NCBI RefSeq assembly: GCF_001307105.1
Contig: NZ_LGYN01000001.1
Span: forward strand, 620,001 to 684,000
Reading direction: 5' to 3'
From: Bacillus australimaris
Lineage (GTDB): Bacteria > Bacillota > Bacilli > Bacillales > Bacillaceae
Length of the DNA stretch: 64,000 nt
Shown here: in pieces, positions 9,007 to 18,096 of the stretch
Layout: each line of letters opens with the position of its first letter
Position numbering within the stretch: the stretch's first letter is position 1
Made by a program: the position numbers and the translations under genes
The notes under the pieces: generated by a model
Told to the model about the DNA's origin: nothing
Databases searched by the model: none
The model's input: only the letters and a program-made list of their open reading frames with translations

Positions 9007-9030
9007 TTCATCATCTCCTTATTCATCAAT

Positions 9031-9061
9031 AAACGCCTCTCCCAGATCGGAAGAGGCGTTT
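9031..9061 (-). terminator. Terminator after the sdhCAB operon
   Basis: Arms AAACGCCTCT and AGAGGCGTTT form a perfect 10-bp stem with an 11-nt loop about 70 nt after the sdhB stop. The T-tract on the minus strand is short (TTTATTG). Confidence 0.7.
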
Positions 9062-9128
9062 ATTTTGTGTGACATCCAGCCTCTCCGTAAACACTCATCA
9101 TGATTGGCAAAGAGGACTGAATGTGCTG

Positions 9129-9893
9129 TTATTCTGCGTGATCGCTTCCGAAGAAGTTACGGAAAGCTTGTAATGTTGTATCTCGGTTAAGTGCTGCAAT
9201 TGATGTTGTCAGCGGGATTCCTTTCGGACACGCTTGCACACAGTTTTGAGAGTTCCCGCAGTTCGCAAGACCACCGTCACCCATAATTTCTTCTAGACGG
9301 TCAGACTTATTCATCGCACCTGTCGGATGTGCGTTAAATAGACGAACTTGCGAAAGCGGTGCAGGGCCCATAAAGGAAGACTTATCATTCACGTTTGGAC
9401 AAGCTTCAAGGCAGACACCACATGTCATGCATTTAGAAAGCTCATACGCCCATTGACGTTTTTTCTCAGGCATTCTTGGTCCAGGTCCAAGATCATATGT
9501 GCCGTCAATCGGCACCCATGCTTTTACTTTTTTCAATGAGTTAAACATACGGCTTCTATCAACCTGCAAGTCTCTCACAACCGGGAATGTCTTCATCGGT
9601 TGGAGACGAATTGGCTGCTCTAACTTGTCAATTAGCGCTGTACATGACTGGCGCGGTTTTCCATTAATGACCATGGAACAAGCTCCGCACACCTCTTCAA
9701 GACAGTTCATATCCCAGTTGATCGCCGTTGTTGTTTCACCTTGTTTATTGACCGGATTACGTCTAATTTCCATGAGTGCGGAAATGACGTTCATATTCGG
9801 GCGGTAAGGGATTTCGAATTCCTCATCATAAGGCTTTCCATCTGCTGTATCTTGACGTGTGATTATCAATTGGATCGTGTTTTTTTCACTCAT
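9129..9893 (-). CDS. sdhB: Succinate dehydrogenase iron-sulfur subunit SdhB
   Basis: Subunit of respiratory complex II on the inner face of the membrane, passing electrons from SdhA flavin to the SdhC haems and menaquinone. The 254-residue protein has the [2Fe-2S] ligands in NCLEEVCGACSMVINGKPRQS, and the two ferredoxin-like clusters in CMTCGVCLEACPN and CGNSQNCVQACPKG. The ATG at 9893 is chosen because it yields MSEKNTIQLIITRQ, matching B. subtilis SdhB, and sits one base after the sdhA stop region; an in-frame start 16 codons upstream lies within sdhA. Third gene of sdhCAB. Confidence 0.97.
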   Translation of the reverse strand: MSEKNTIQLIITRQDTADGKPYDEEFEIPYRPNMNVISALMEIRRNPVNKQGETTTAINWDMNCLEEVCGACSMVINGKPRQSCTALIDKLEQPIRLQPMKTFPVVRDLQVDRSRMFNSLKKVKAWVPIDGTYDLGPGPRMPEKKRQWAYELSKCMTCGVCLEACPNVNDKSSFMGPAPLSQVRLFNAHPTGAMNKSDRLEEIMGDGGLANCGNSQNCVQACPKGIPLTTSIAALNRDTTLQAFRNFFGSDHAE

Positions 9894-9894
9894 C

Positions 9895-11655
9895 TTATTT
9901 CTCCACCTTTTTCTTCGAGTAATCTCGTTTACGAGGTGCAATTAACGATACATCGACGTCCTCATAGTGGAATGCAGGCTTTTGATTTTTCCCTTTGAAC
10001 GTAGCCATCGTTGTTTTAAGGAATTCTTCATCGTTTCTGTCTGGGAATTCCGGTTTATAGTGTGCGCCTCGGCTTTCATTCCGGTTGTATGCCCCGATCG
10101 TAATGACTCTTGCCAGCTGAAGCATGTTATCAAGCTGACGCGTGAAGGCAGCGCCCTGGTTGCTCCATGATGCGGTATCGTTGATGTTGATATGCTTATA
10201 GCGCTCCATGAGTTCTTCGATCTTCTGATCTGTTTTTAAGAGTTTGTCATTGTAGCGAACCACTGTGACGTTATCCGTCATCCATTCTCCAAGCTCTTTA
10301 TGAAGCACGTACGCATTTTCTGTGCCATCCATGCTGAGTATGTTGTCCCATTTCTCCTGCTCTTTCTTTACGGCACTGTCAAATGTTGCAGAAGATAGGT
10401 CTTCCGCAGATTTCTCAAGACCACTAATGTACTTCACCGCATTTGGTCCAGCGACCATTCCGCCGTAAATTGCAGAAAGCAGTGAGTTTGCACCAAGTCT
10501 GTTTCCACCGTGCATAGAGTAATCACATTCTCCTGCAGCGAACAGACCTTTAATATTCGTCATTTGATCATAATCGACCCATAATCCGCCCATGGAGTAA
10601 TGAACAGCAGGGAAAATTTTCATTGGAAGCTTACGCGGATCGTCACCCATGAATTTTTCATAGATTTCAATGATTCCGCCAAGCTTAATATCAAGCTCTT
10701 TTGGATCCTTGTGAGAAAGATCCAGATAGACCATGTTCTCTCCGTTGATGCCAAGCTTTTGCTCGACACATACGTCAAAAATTTCACGCGTTGCGATGTC
10801 ACGCGGTACAAGGTTCCCGTATGCTGGGTATTTTTCTTCAAGGAAGTACCAAGGCTTCCCGTCTTTATATGTCCAAACACGTCCGCCTTCACCACGAGCT
10901 GATTCACTCATGAGACGAAGCTTGTCATCTCCTGGGATCGCTGTTGGGTGAATTTGAATGAATTCTCCGTTTGCGTAATGAGCACCTTGCTGATAGACGA
11001 TCGATGCAGCAGATCCAGTGTTAATCATGGAATTCGTTGATTTACCGAACACGATTCCAGGACCACCAGTTGCCATGATGACAGCATCTGAGCGGAAGGA
11101 TTCAATTTCCATTGTCGTCAAGTTCTGTGCGACAATCCCTCGGCATACTTCCTCGTCATCTAAAACAGCGCCAAGGAATTCCCATCCTTCATATTTCGTG
11201 ACAAGTCCTGCTACTTCGTAGCGGCGAACTTGCTCATCCAGTGCGTATAATAGCTGCTGGCCCGTTGTGGCTCCAGCAAACGCTGTACGGTGGTGCTGTG
11301 TTCCCCCGAAACGGCGGAAGTCCAGTAATCCCTCTGGTGTTCTGTTAAACATAACACCCATACGATCAAGTAAGTGGATAATGGACGGCGCTGCTTCACA
11401 CATTGCCTTTACTGGCGGCTGGTTAGCTAAGAAATCCCCGCCGTATACCGTGTCATCAAAATGTTCATAAGGTGAATCCCCTTCACCTTTTGTATTGACC
11501 GCTCCGTTGATTCCGCCCTGTGCACATACAGAATGCGAACGTTTCACAGGTACGATTGAAAATAGTTTAACAGCTGTTCCCGCTTCTGCTGCTTTAATAG
11601 TTGCCATAAGACCAGCTAAGCCGCCTCCGACAACGATGATGCTAGAATTACTCAT
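9895..11655 (-). CDS. sdhA: Succinate dehydrogenase flavoprotein subunit SdhA
   Basis: Catalytic subunit of complex II, oxidising succinate to fumarate with covalently bound FAD in the TCA cycle. The 586 residues show the N-terminal FAD-binding GGGLAGLMATIKAAEAG and the flavinylated-histidine region KRSHSVCAQGGINGAV. Substrate and FAD residues appear in ARGEGGRVWT and YSMHGGNRLGANSLL. Length and sequence match Bacillus SdhA. It follows sdhC by 37 nt and abuts sdhB, as in every known Bacillus sdh operon. Confidence 0.98.
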   Translation of the reverse strand: MSNSSIIVVGGGLAGLMATIKAAEAGTAVKLFSIVPVKRSHSVCAQGGINGAVNTKGEGDSPYEHFDDTVYGGDFLANQPPVKAMCEAAPSIIHLLDRMGVMFNRTPEGLLDFRRFGGTQHHRTAFAGATTGQQLLYALDEQVRRYEVAGLVTKYEGWEFLGAVLDDEEVCRGIVAQNLTTMEIESFRSDAVIMATGGPGIVFGKSTNSMINTGSAASIVYQQGAHYANGEFIQIHPTAIPGDDKLRLMSESARGEGGRVWTYKDGKPWYFLEEKYPAYGNLVPRDIATREIFDVCVEQKLGINGENMVYLDLSHKDPKELDIKLGGIIEIYEKFMGDDPRKLPMKIFPAVHYSMGGLWVDYDQMTNIKGLFAAGECDYSMHGGNRLGANSLLSAIYGGMVAGPNAVKYISGLEKSAEDLSSATFDSAVKKEQEKWDNILSMDGTENAYVLHKELGEWMTDNVTVVRYNDKLLKTDQKIEELMERYKHININDTASWSNQGAAFTRQLDNMLQLARVITIGAYNRNESRGAHYKPEFPDRNDEEFLKTTMATFKGKNQKPAFHYEDVDVSLIAPRKRDYSKKKVEK

Positions 11656-11692
11656 TGTAGCCCCTCTCCCTCTTCTACTAATCTATTTCCTC

Positions 11693-12301
11693 TTAAACAA
11701 AAGCGAAAATTGCTCTTAGCCCTACATATGAAAGCGCTATAAATATACCTAATGTCACAAATGTAGAGATTCTTTGTGAGCGTGGTGAAACCGTAATTCC
11801 CCAGCTGACAGCAAATGACCACAAGCCATTAGCAAAGTGGAAAATAGTAGATAAAACGCCGACAATATAGAAGCCTAGCATAAATGGAGAGCTTAAAATA
11901 TTCGCCATCATGTCATAGTTGACTTCAGCTCCAAGCTGAGCTTGAATGCGTGTTTCCCATACGTGCCAAGTGATAAAAATCAATGTGATGATTCCTGAAA
12001 CCCTTTGCAGTCTGAACAACCAGTTTCTTAAGTAACTGAAGCGAGACGTGTTGTTTTGTGCCGTAAAGGCTATGTACACCCCGTAAACAGCATGATAGAT
12101 CAGTGGTAAGAAAATCACGAACAGCTCAAGTGCGTACCTGAATGGCAGCTGTTCCATAAAGTGTGCAGCTTTGTTAAACGCCTCTGGTCCATCCGTCGCA
12201 AAGTGGTTAATCACTAAGTGCTGTACTAAAAATAGACCGACCGGAATGACGCCAAGCAAAGAATGCAATCTCCGATATAAAAATTCTTTGTTCCCCGACA
12301 T
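11693..12301 (-). CDS. sdhC: Succinate dehydrogenase cytochrome b558 subunit SdhC
   Basis: Di-haem membrane anchor of complex II that hands electrons to menaquinone. The 202 residues contain five hydrophobic helices with candidate haem-ligand histidines in RLHSLLGVIP, FLVQHLVINHF, PLIYHAVYG, ITWHVWETR and IFHFANGLWSF. The start at 12301 (MSGNKEF) is preceded by AGGGGGT and gives the B. subtilis length; an upstream in-frame start would add 21 residues with no counterpart. It is the first gene of sdhCAB, with a SigA-type promoter about 90 nt upstream. Confidence 0.96.
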   Translation of the reverse strand: MSGNKEFLYRRLHSLLGVIPVGLFLVQHLVINHFATDGPEAFNKAAHFMEQLPFRYALELFVIFLPLIYHAVYGVYIAFTAQNNTSRFSYLRNWLFRLQRVSGIITLIFITWHVWETRIQAQLGAEVNYDMMANILSSPFMLGFYIVGVLSTIFHFANGLWSFAVSWGITVSPRSQRISTFVTLGIFIALSYVGLRAIFAFV

Positions 12302-12399
12302 TACTTTACCCCCTAGTAAAAAAGTGCAATTGCTTGAAAATTGTCTTACCCCCGCTTCTTTCAAATGTAAGCACTTTATTCAAATTTATTGACAATTTC

Positions 12400-12428
12400 A
12401 TTTTACTCCTATGTCAAAAAAGCGTCAA
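12400..12428 (-). promoter_or_regulatory. Probable SigA promoter of sdhCAB
   Basis: On the minus strand, -35 TTGACG (12423-12428), a 17-nt spacer and -10 TAAAAT (12400-12405). Transcription would begin near 12393, leaving a leader of about 90 nt before sdhC. Confidence 0.65.
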
Positions 12429-12583
12429 GAAACCGCGTACATAAATTAAAATTTTCCGAAATTTTAAAGTTTTAAATCAAATTTCGTTTTACTACAATAA
12501 GAATTTCTTAGACTTCAGGGAAAACTCTGTCATCATATGCCCACATGAGCTATAATAAATTGTTGAAAGAGGGGAGCCGTACA

Positions 12584-13027
12584 ATGAATAAATTCGAATC
12601 TAACTTAGAACAGCTTAAAGAAATTGAAGTCAATGGATTTGCCTACGAGCTGATACGCGAAGTTCTGCTGCCTGATATTCTTGGTCAGGACCACTCATCT
12701 ATGATGTATTTTGCGGGTAAACTGCTTGCTCGTAAATTTCCTCAAGAGTCATGGGAGAAGATCCCCGAATTTTTCCATGAAGCCGGATGGGGTACGCTCA
12801 CAATGGTCCATTCGAAAAAACAGGAAATTGAGTTTGAGCTCGAAGGTCCACTTGTATCAAATCGACTCACCTATCAAAAGGAGCCATGCTTTCAGATGGA
12901 AGCAGGTTTTATTGCTGAACAAATTCAGCTTCTCAATGAGCACGTAGCTGAATCCTATGAACAAGTGAAAAAGCGTGCTGAGAAAGTCATTTTAACCGTT
13001 AAGTGGGATTTAAGAGACCCTAGCTAA
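12584..13027 (+). CDS. yslB: DUF2507 protein YslB
   Basis: Conserved Bacillus protein of about 147 residues with no assigned reaction. It belongs to the YslB/DUF2507 family, whose fold is related to the V4R/BchJ small-molecule-binding group. The N-terminus MNKFESNLEQLKEIEVNGFA and the EFFHEAGWGTL and KQEIEFELEGPLV segments are as I recall from B. subtilis. Start at 12584 is supported by AAAGAGGGGAG 8 nt before it; an upstream in-frame ATG has no such site. It is divergent from sdhC as in B. subtilis, but its usual other neighbour lysC is pushed nearly 7 kb away by the ABC importer block. Confidence 0.88.
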   Translation: MNKFESNLEQLKEIEVNGFAYELIREVLLPDILGQDHSSMMYFAGKLLARKFPQESWEKIPEFFHEAGWGTLTMVHSKKQEIEFELEGPLVSNRLTYQKEPCFQMEAGFIAEQIQLLNEHVAESYEQVKKRAEKVILTVKWDLRDPS

Positions 13028-13037
13028 CACTCTTTAT

Positions 13038-13069
13038 AAAAGGCGCAGACTTCAGGTCACGCCTTTTTT
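13038..13069 (+). terminator. Terminator after yslB
   Basis: Arms AAAAGGCG and CGCCTTTT with a weakly paired interior, followed by T residues, 11 nt after the yslB stop. Confidence 0.7.
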
Positions 13070-13127
13070 ATATGTCTTCTTCTATCATAGCACACATATA
13101 GAAGTGACTTTCCCTTCATATAAAAAA

Positions 13128-13154
13128 CATCTACTCCCGTCGTTGGAGTAGATG
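13128..13154 (-). terminator. Terminator of the ABC importer operon
   Basis: Arms CATCTACTCC and GGAGTAGATG, perfect 10-bp stem with a 7-nt loop. On the minus strand it is followed by a six-T run, nine bases after the end of the binding-protein gene. Confidence 0.85.
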
Positions 13155-13162
13155 CTTCTTGA

Positions 13163-14956
13163 TCATTTTTTACTTTCTTGATATGTTGCTAAATATTCTT
13201 TCACCTTTTTAGCATCCGGCTTTAACTCGTTTTTTGTTTGAACAAGCGGACTGACGGTAGATGACGCCTTTTGTTTATTTCCTTGATAGAAGTTAACAAA
13301 TTCCTCTTGATTAATGGAATAAAGGATCGCTTTTCGTAAGTCTTCACTTTTTGCCACTTCACGTTTAGAGGTGTTAAATAACAGATAGGCAACAGCGTTG
13401 CTCTGATTCTTTTGCAAGGCTAGCTTGCTGTCTGCTTCGACCACATCATATTTTGTTTCAGGTATTCCATTAAAAATATGAATTTCTCCATTTCGGAGAG
13501 CAGATAACGCACTATCTGGATTTTCGATAAATCGAACGGTGACTTGTGAAATGTTTGGCTCGTTCTCTGTTCCTTTCATATATGCAGGGTTTTTATAAAA
13601 AACCGCTTCATAGTCGTTCTTATAAGATAAAATGTATGGACCGCTCGCAAACAATTGGTTGTTGTATTTCTTCCCTTCTGTGACTGTATTTTGATCACCA
13701 TAAGGGATATCCTTTGCTGGATCAAAGGAATCAACATCGTATGTGTTTATACGCTCTACCTGTTTCTTGGAAACAATTCCTGCTGATTGGTGGGCTAAAT
13801 AGTTTAATACTTGCGGGAAAGGCTCTGTTGTTGTGATCTTGACAACTTGATAGGCACCTGCTTGATTGTCTGAATCCTTTTTTTCTTTTACTAGCTTTGT
13901 AATCTTCTGAGGTACCTCTTTTTCCAATGCATCTTTTATCGTACCGCCCTTACCTGTGCTTGCTTTCAATTCAGAAAGGTCTGTTACAACCTCAGCGCTT
14001 TGAATATGCTCATGCAATGAGTATGTACGATGGTCTGGTACTGCGTTTTTATCCTTGGCTCTATTCAGCGAAAAGACCACATCATCTGCACCTACCCGTT
14101 CACCTGAATTCACTGCTTTTTTATCCTTCACCTGTGCAAAATGAATATCATCTCTTAATAAGAAGTAATACTTTCTCTTATCTTCTGCTGCGGCATGATT
14201 CCATGAGAGTGAGCCTTTTGATGTGACCGTATCATTATCTGTCAAATTCACAAGCCTTACATACATATTCGTATTCAGTGTATTAATCGATCCATCATTG
14301 GCTTTGATCGGATCAAGTGATGTAAGTGAAGCTAAAGCCTGCTGAGTGATTAGAGGATCTGAATTTCTTTTTGATGGATCGTTAAAATCAATCGATTCCC
14401 ATGCAACTGCCCGAGATTTAGCTAAACGAACTGTCTTCTCATTGACAACATTTTGGTTCACGCCTTGAGCTTTCAATGAATTGTAAAGCGGCGCAATATA
14501 GGCTTTGTCAAAGACAAGTCGGTCTTCCAATTGTTGATAAGTGTTAGTATATTCATCTGGCGTTTCTGTTGCTGCTTTGTCAATCAATTGATCGATTTGT
14601 TTATCTGACATGATGCTGTTAGCAGCACCGGTTTTAAACAGGCCTCGAACCGCATAATCAGGGTTCCCCGTCACAGTCGTCCAGCTTGAGAGGACGATAT
14701 CATAATTCCCTGCATCCTTTTGAGCTGTGTAGCTACCGTAATCAGGCTGAATATTGAGTTTCACCTTAAATCCACTCTTCACCAATTGATCACGAACAAT
14801 ATTAAGGTCATCTTCATTGCTACTCATCCCAAGTAATTCAATGGTTTCTTGTGAAGATTGAGTCTTCCCCTCATTTCCTACACTTGATTTCGTGTTCACA
14901 CAGCCAGCTAATACGACAATCAATATAGTGAGCAATGACAGTATACTTTTTTTCAT
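13163..14956 (-). CDS. Peptide-type ABC importer solute-binding lipoprotein, circularly permuted SBP_bac_5
   Basis: Extracytoplasmic substrate-binding lipoprotein, 597 residues, of the OppA/DppA (SBP_bac_5) group. The signal peptide ends in VLAGC with Cys19 as the lipidation site. The domain order is unusual. Residues about 37-175 resemble the C-terminal lobe of ordinary OppA proteins (VKSGFKVKLNI, GNYDIVLSSW, DKQIDQLIDKAA, then VFDKAYIAPLYN). Residues about 196-597 then begin like a normal N-terminus (TSLDPIKAND) and stop after LRKAILYSINQEEF and PDAKKVKEYL, just where the C-lobe would start. This is the pattern of a circular permutation. It follows two permease genes with a strong AAAGGAGG start site. 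Ligand unknown, probably an oligopeptide. Confidence 0.85.
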   Translation of the reverse strand: MKKSILSLLTILIVVLAGCVNTKSSVGNEGKTQSSQETIELLGMSSNEDDLNIVRDQLVKSGFKVKLNIQPDYGSYTAQKDAGNYDIVLSSWTTVTGNPDYAVRGLFKTGAANSIMSDKQIDQLIDKAATETPDEYTNTYQQLEDRLVFDKAYIAPLYNSLKAQGVNQNVVNEKTVRLAKSRAVAWESIDFNDPSKRNSDPLITQQALASLTSLDPIKANDGSINTLNTNMYVRLVNLTDNDTVTSKGSLSWNHAAAEDKRKYYFLLRDDIHFAQVKDKKAVNSGERVGADDVVFSLNRAKDKNAVPDHRTYSLHEHIQSAEVVTDLSELKASTGKGGTIKDALEKEVPQKITKLVKEKKDSDNQAGAYQVVKITTTEPFPQVLNYLAHQSAGIVSKKQVERINTYDVDSFDPAKDIPYGDQNTVTEGKKYNNQLFASGPYILSYKNDYEAVFYKNPAYMKGTENEPNISQVTVRFIENPDSALSALRNGEIHIFNGIPETKYDVVEADSKLALQKNQSNAVAYLLFNTSKREVAKSEDLRKAILYSINQEEFVNFYQGNKQKASSTVSPLVQTKNELKPDAKKVKEYLATYQESKK

Positions 14957-14979
14957 GATTTTTCCTCCTTTAAAGTCTA

Positions 14980-16494
14980 TTACATTTCATCTAATTTTGG
15001 ATCTAATGCATCCCTTAATGCATCACCTAAAAAGTTAAATGATAAGACAAGCATGATAATGGCGAGCCCAGGAAATACAGCGAGATAGGCATGAGATTCT
15101 AGATAGGTGCTCCCTGCTTTTAAAATATTTCCCCATTCTGGAATATGTGGTTCGACCCCAAGACCCAAGTAACTCAAACTACTTGTCGCAATCACTGCCG
15201 ACCCAATTGTCAGAGTTGCTTTCACAATCATTGGCGCCAATGAATTAGGGACAATTTCCTTAAAAATAATAGACCAGTCACTAGCACCTAATGCACGAGC
15301 TGAGTGAACATATTCTAGATTAGAAATCATCAATACATTGGCCCTCATCGTTCTTGCATAGGTCGGAATAGCTCCAACACTGAGAGCAATGATTAAATTC
15401 ACAATATTTGCTCCAAATGCGGCAATAATAGCGATCGCCAGCAATGTGCCAGGAATGGCATAGAGTACATCAAGTAGCCGCATAATGACATGATCCGTTT
15501 TTGGCGTGTAGTATCCAGCAATCGCTCCCAAAAAACCTCCAATGACTACTGGAATCAGAGTTGAAATACAGCCAACAAGCAAAGAAATTCTTGCGCCAAA
15601 CACAATTTGAGAAAATACATCCCGGCCAAATTGATCTGTTCCAAGTGGGTAAGCAAGACTTGGCGTGTGCAGTATAGCACCATATTGATTCTCGACCGCC
15701 AATTCATAATCGAAGGTGAACACACTCCACATTGAAATGGAGAAGACAAAAACAATGAAAAACAGTCCTAACATCGCTGCTTGGTTTCTTGTGATTTTCT
15801 CCCAAATGGAGAACCATTTTTCAAAATGATACTTTTTGATATTACTTGATTTCACCACAAGCTGAAGGGCAAGAAGAAGGGCAAATACATTGCCCATAAG
15901 AGATGTAAGCACAAGGCCTATCGCAATATATGTTGCTGATGCTGTCCTTTTCTCCTCTAGCTTGATGACAAACACAAATGTTGCCGCATAAAACAGACTG
16001 ATTAAAAACAACATCAACATAGCGAGCGGAAAAGAGTCTGTTACATATGGTTTGAATAGATTAAGAGCCGACAAAGCTATGATGAACACATGATTGATCA
16101 GCATGTAAGAAGCAAAGATATAAGCTAAAGTTTTTCTTTCTTTTAACAGACTGAAGGCAAAAACAACGATGATCAGGTGACCTGCGAAAAGACTCAAAAT
16201 CTGCACATAACCTAAACGTCTCGTCGATCTTTGAATAACACCTGCTTTTTCTAAATCATTTTTGATTTTCCATGTAATACCTATTTGAATCAGTGTAAAG
16301 AGAAGGTAAACAGAAGATACACAAAACATCAGTGGCTTCACGGTTAGATGAGCAAAATCAATACTATTCATGAAGAAAAGAATGGTAAGTACCATTGATG
16401 AAACGGTTGTGAACTTTGCCCCATTGTATTCAACAGACCGCTTTTTCGCATGTTTCTGTTGATGAGAATGAAATGACTTCATTGTTGCTGACAT
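14980..16494 (-). CDS. DppC/OppC-type ABC permease with N-terminal membrane extension
   Basis: Inner-membrane permease subunit of a peptide-type importer. The C-terminal half (about residue 215 on) is a standard OppC domain: HPLGTDQFGRDVFSQIVFGA-like region, AIAGYY, and the EAA loop (ARALGASDWSIIFKEIVPNS) that contacts the ATPase. The total of about 504 residues is some 200 longer than usual. The extra N-terminal part holds around six hydrophobic segments (for example LMFCVSSVYLLFTLIQIGI) and matches nothing I know. The start ATG at 16494 follows AGGTGGGAGG. It lies between the partner permease (14 nt) and the binding-protein gene (23 nt). Confidence 0.87.
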   Translation of the reverse strand: MSATMKSFHSHQQKHAKKRSVEYNGAKFTTVSSMVLTILFFMNSIDFAHLTVKPLMFCVSSVYLLFTLIQIGITWKIKNDLEKAGVIQRSTRRLGYVQILSLFAGHLIIVVFAFSLLKERKTLAYIFASYMLINHVFIIALSALNLFKPYVTDSFPLAMLMLFLISLFYAATFVFVIKLEEKRTASATYIAIGLVLTSLMGNVFALLLALQLVVKSSNIKKYHFEKWFSIWEKITRNQAAMLGLFFIVFVFSISMWSVFTFDYELAVENQYGAILHTPSLAYPLGTDQFGRDVFSQIVFGARISLLVGCISTLIPVVIGGFLGAIAGYYTPKTDHVIMRLLDVLYAIPGTLLAIAIIAAFGANIVNLIIALSVGAIPTYARTMRANVLMISNLEYVHSARALGASDWSIIFKEIVPNSLAPMIVKATLTIGSAVIATSSLSYLGLGVEPHIPEWGNILKAGSTYLESHAYLAVFPGLAIIMLVLSFNFLGDALRDALDPKLDEM

Positions 16495-16508
16495 GCCTCC
16501 CACCTACT

Positions 16509-17966
16509 TCAATATTGTTTCATTTTGGATCTGATTCGCGGATCGAAAAATGCGTATAAAATATCAATGATGACATTGACCAATGAAATGGTAATTGCCA
16601 CATATACAACCCCACCCAAAATGCTCGGAATATCAGGGATAAATTGCTTATCAACGATATAACTTCCAATCCCACTAATATTGAACACCTTTTCTGTAAC
16701 AGCCGCTCCACCAAGCATCGCACCGAAAAGTAGTCCAATGACTGTAATGATAGGAATCATGGCATTGCCGATTCCATGTCTCCATAAAATATGCTGCTGA
16801 CTTAACCCCTTTGCTTTTGCTGTGATCATGTAATCTTCATACATGACTTCAAGCATAGATGATCTCGTCATCCTAGCAATCGAGGCAGTCAAACCAGTAC
16901 CAAGTACAACCACTGGCATTAGCATAGATAACCAATTTCCCGGGGAATAGGTAGCCGGAAGCCATTGCCATTTGATTGAAAAGTTTAAAATGAAAATGAG
17001 ACCTTGCCAAAAGTTTGGAATGGACAACCCAAGCAATGCGATAAACATAAATGAATAATCAAAAAAAGAATACGGTCTTGTTGCAGACATAACCCCTATT
17101 GGAATAGCGACCACAATGGCCATCACAAGTGACCATACCGCCAATGTGAGTGTGATAGGAAATCTATTCACTATACTTGTTGCCACTTCTTCATTTCCTG
17201 TAAACGATTTTCCTAGATCAAATGTGAAAAAGCCCTTTAAGGCGTTCCATAACTGGTGAATGTAAGATTGGTCTAGACCATACAGATGATTAAAAGTTGC
17301 GATCTGCTCCTTTGTTGCGGATTCTCCCAGAATATTTGCTGCTGGATCAAATGGTGAAAAATAGAGAATGGTAAAGACAAGAATCACCACACCAATAATC
17401 ACAAATACACTCATGAATAACCGTTCAACGATATATTTCAAGAATACATGTCCGTATAAAAAAAGAACGACGTACATCGGTAAGCCTGGAATAAAAGAAG
17501 CGATCAGAAAAATCCGATTGGATAAAAGTGAAACAAAAATATGTTCAAAAGTGATTTTCGCCTGACCTTGGCTTTTCAGCTCTTCTTCTACTTTCAACCT
17601 CACTATCTTTTGAAAGGTTTCTTCTGTCCATTGTTTGGTTTGTTTGTCTATTTCATGTGGTTTTATTTTTTCATTAAAAAATTCTTTTTTCCTCAACACT
17701 TGCTGATGTATATCAGCCCTTATTTTTTCTTTATCACCTGAAGCAATCAAACGGTGGTTTACTTCTTCAAAGACATCAATATATGTATCTTGTTTTCTCT
17801 TATGTAAATAATAGAAAAACACAATCAAATGCACCGGTAAACCAACAATCCATAACAATATTTGATACGTGCGGCGTAATTGCATGTCTTGATATTTTCG
17901 ACTTAGCCAAGATGAATGAGATGTGCCACCAGCCACATCATGTTTTACAGCCAACATTCTCGTCAA
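16509..17966 (-). CDS. DppB/OppB-type ABC permease with N-terminal extension
   Basis: Membrane permease of the same importer. From about residue 180 it is a normal OppB protein: the opening YIVERLFMSVFVIIGVVILV, LGKSFTGNEEV, and the EAA loop AKAKGLSQQHILWRHGIGNA, ending FDPRIR. The N-terminal 180 residues are extra: a hydrophobic segment near 33-55, a charged, probably coiled stretch near 60-145 rich in Lys and Glu, and another hydrophobic pair near 150-178. The start is TTG at 17966, 9 nt after AAAGGTGG; an ATG three codons later is too far from it. First gene of the minus-strand permease-permease-binding protein operon, divergent from the ATPase gene. Confidence 0.86.
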   Translation of the reverse strand: MTRMLAVKHDVAGGTSHSSWLSRKYQDMQLRRTYQILLWIVGLPVHLIVFFYYLHKRKQDTYIDVFEEVNHRLIASGDKEKIRADIHQQVLRKKEFFNEKIKPHEIDKQTKQWTEETFQKIVRLKVEEELKSQGQAKITFEHIFVSLLSNRIFLIASFIPGLPMYVVLFLYGHVFLKYIVERLFMSVFVIIGVVILVFTILYFSPFDPAANILGESATKEQIATFNHLYGLDQSYIHQLWNALKGFFTFDLGKSFTGNEEVATSIVNRFPITLTLAVWSLVMAIVVAIPIGVMSATRPYSFFDYSFMFIALLGLSIPNFWQGLIFILNFSIKWQWLPATYSPGNWLSMLMPVVVLGTGLTASIARMTRSSMLEVMYEDYMITAKAKGLSQQHILWRHGIGNAMIPIITVIGLLFGAMLGGAAVTEKVFNISGIGSYIVDKQFIPDIPSILGGVVYVAITISLVNVIIDILYAFFDPRIRSKMKQY

Positions 17967-18096
17967 TCAATCATTCCACCTTTCCCATGGTCTGTCAGTT
18001 CCAAATTGTTAATTGCATTATTCCGACCGGTATAGTAAAGTTTATGCTAGCTCTATTTGAAAGTCAATATCCATATTAAACAGGTGGTGGAAAGAA

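Noticed and set aside
9031..9061. A 12-base match to the start of a common Illumina adapter (AGATCGGAAGAG), suggesting contamination
   Set aside because: It forms the loop and right arm of a perfect hairpin (AAACGCCTCT/AGAGGCGTTT) placed as the sdhCAB terminator, and the next bases differ from the adapter.
9499..10170. Several plus-strand frames of 60-100 codons opposite sdhB and sdhA
   Set aside because: All are antisense to strongly conserved sdh genes and show no coding signs.
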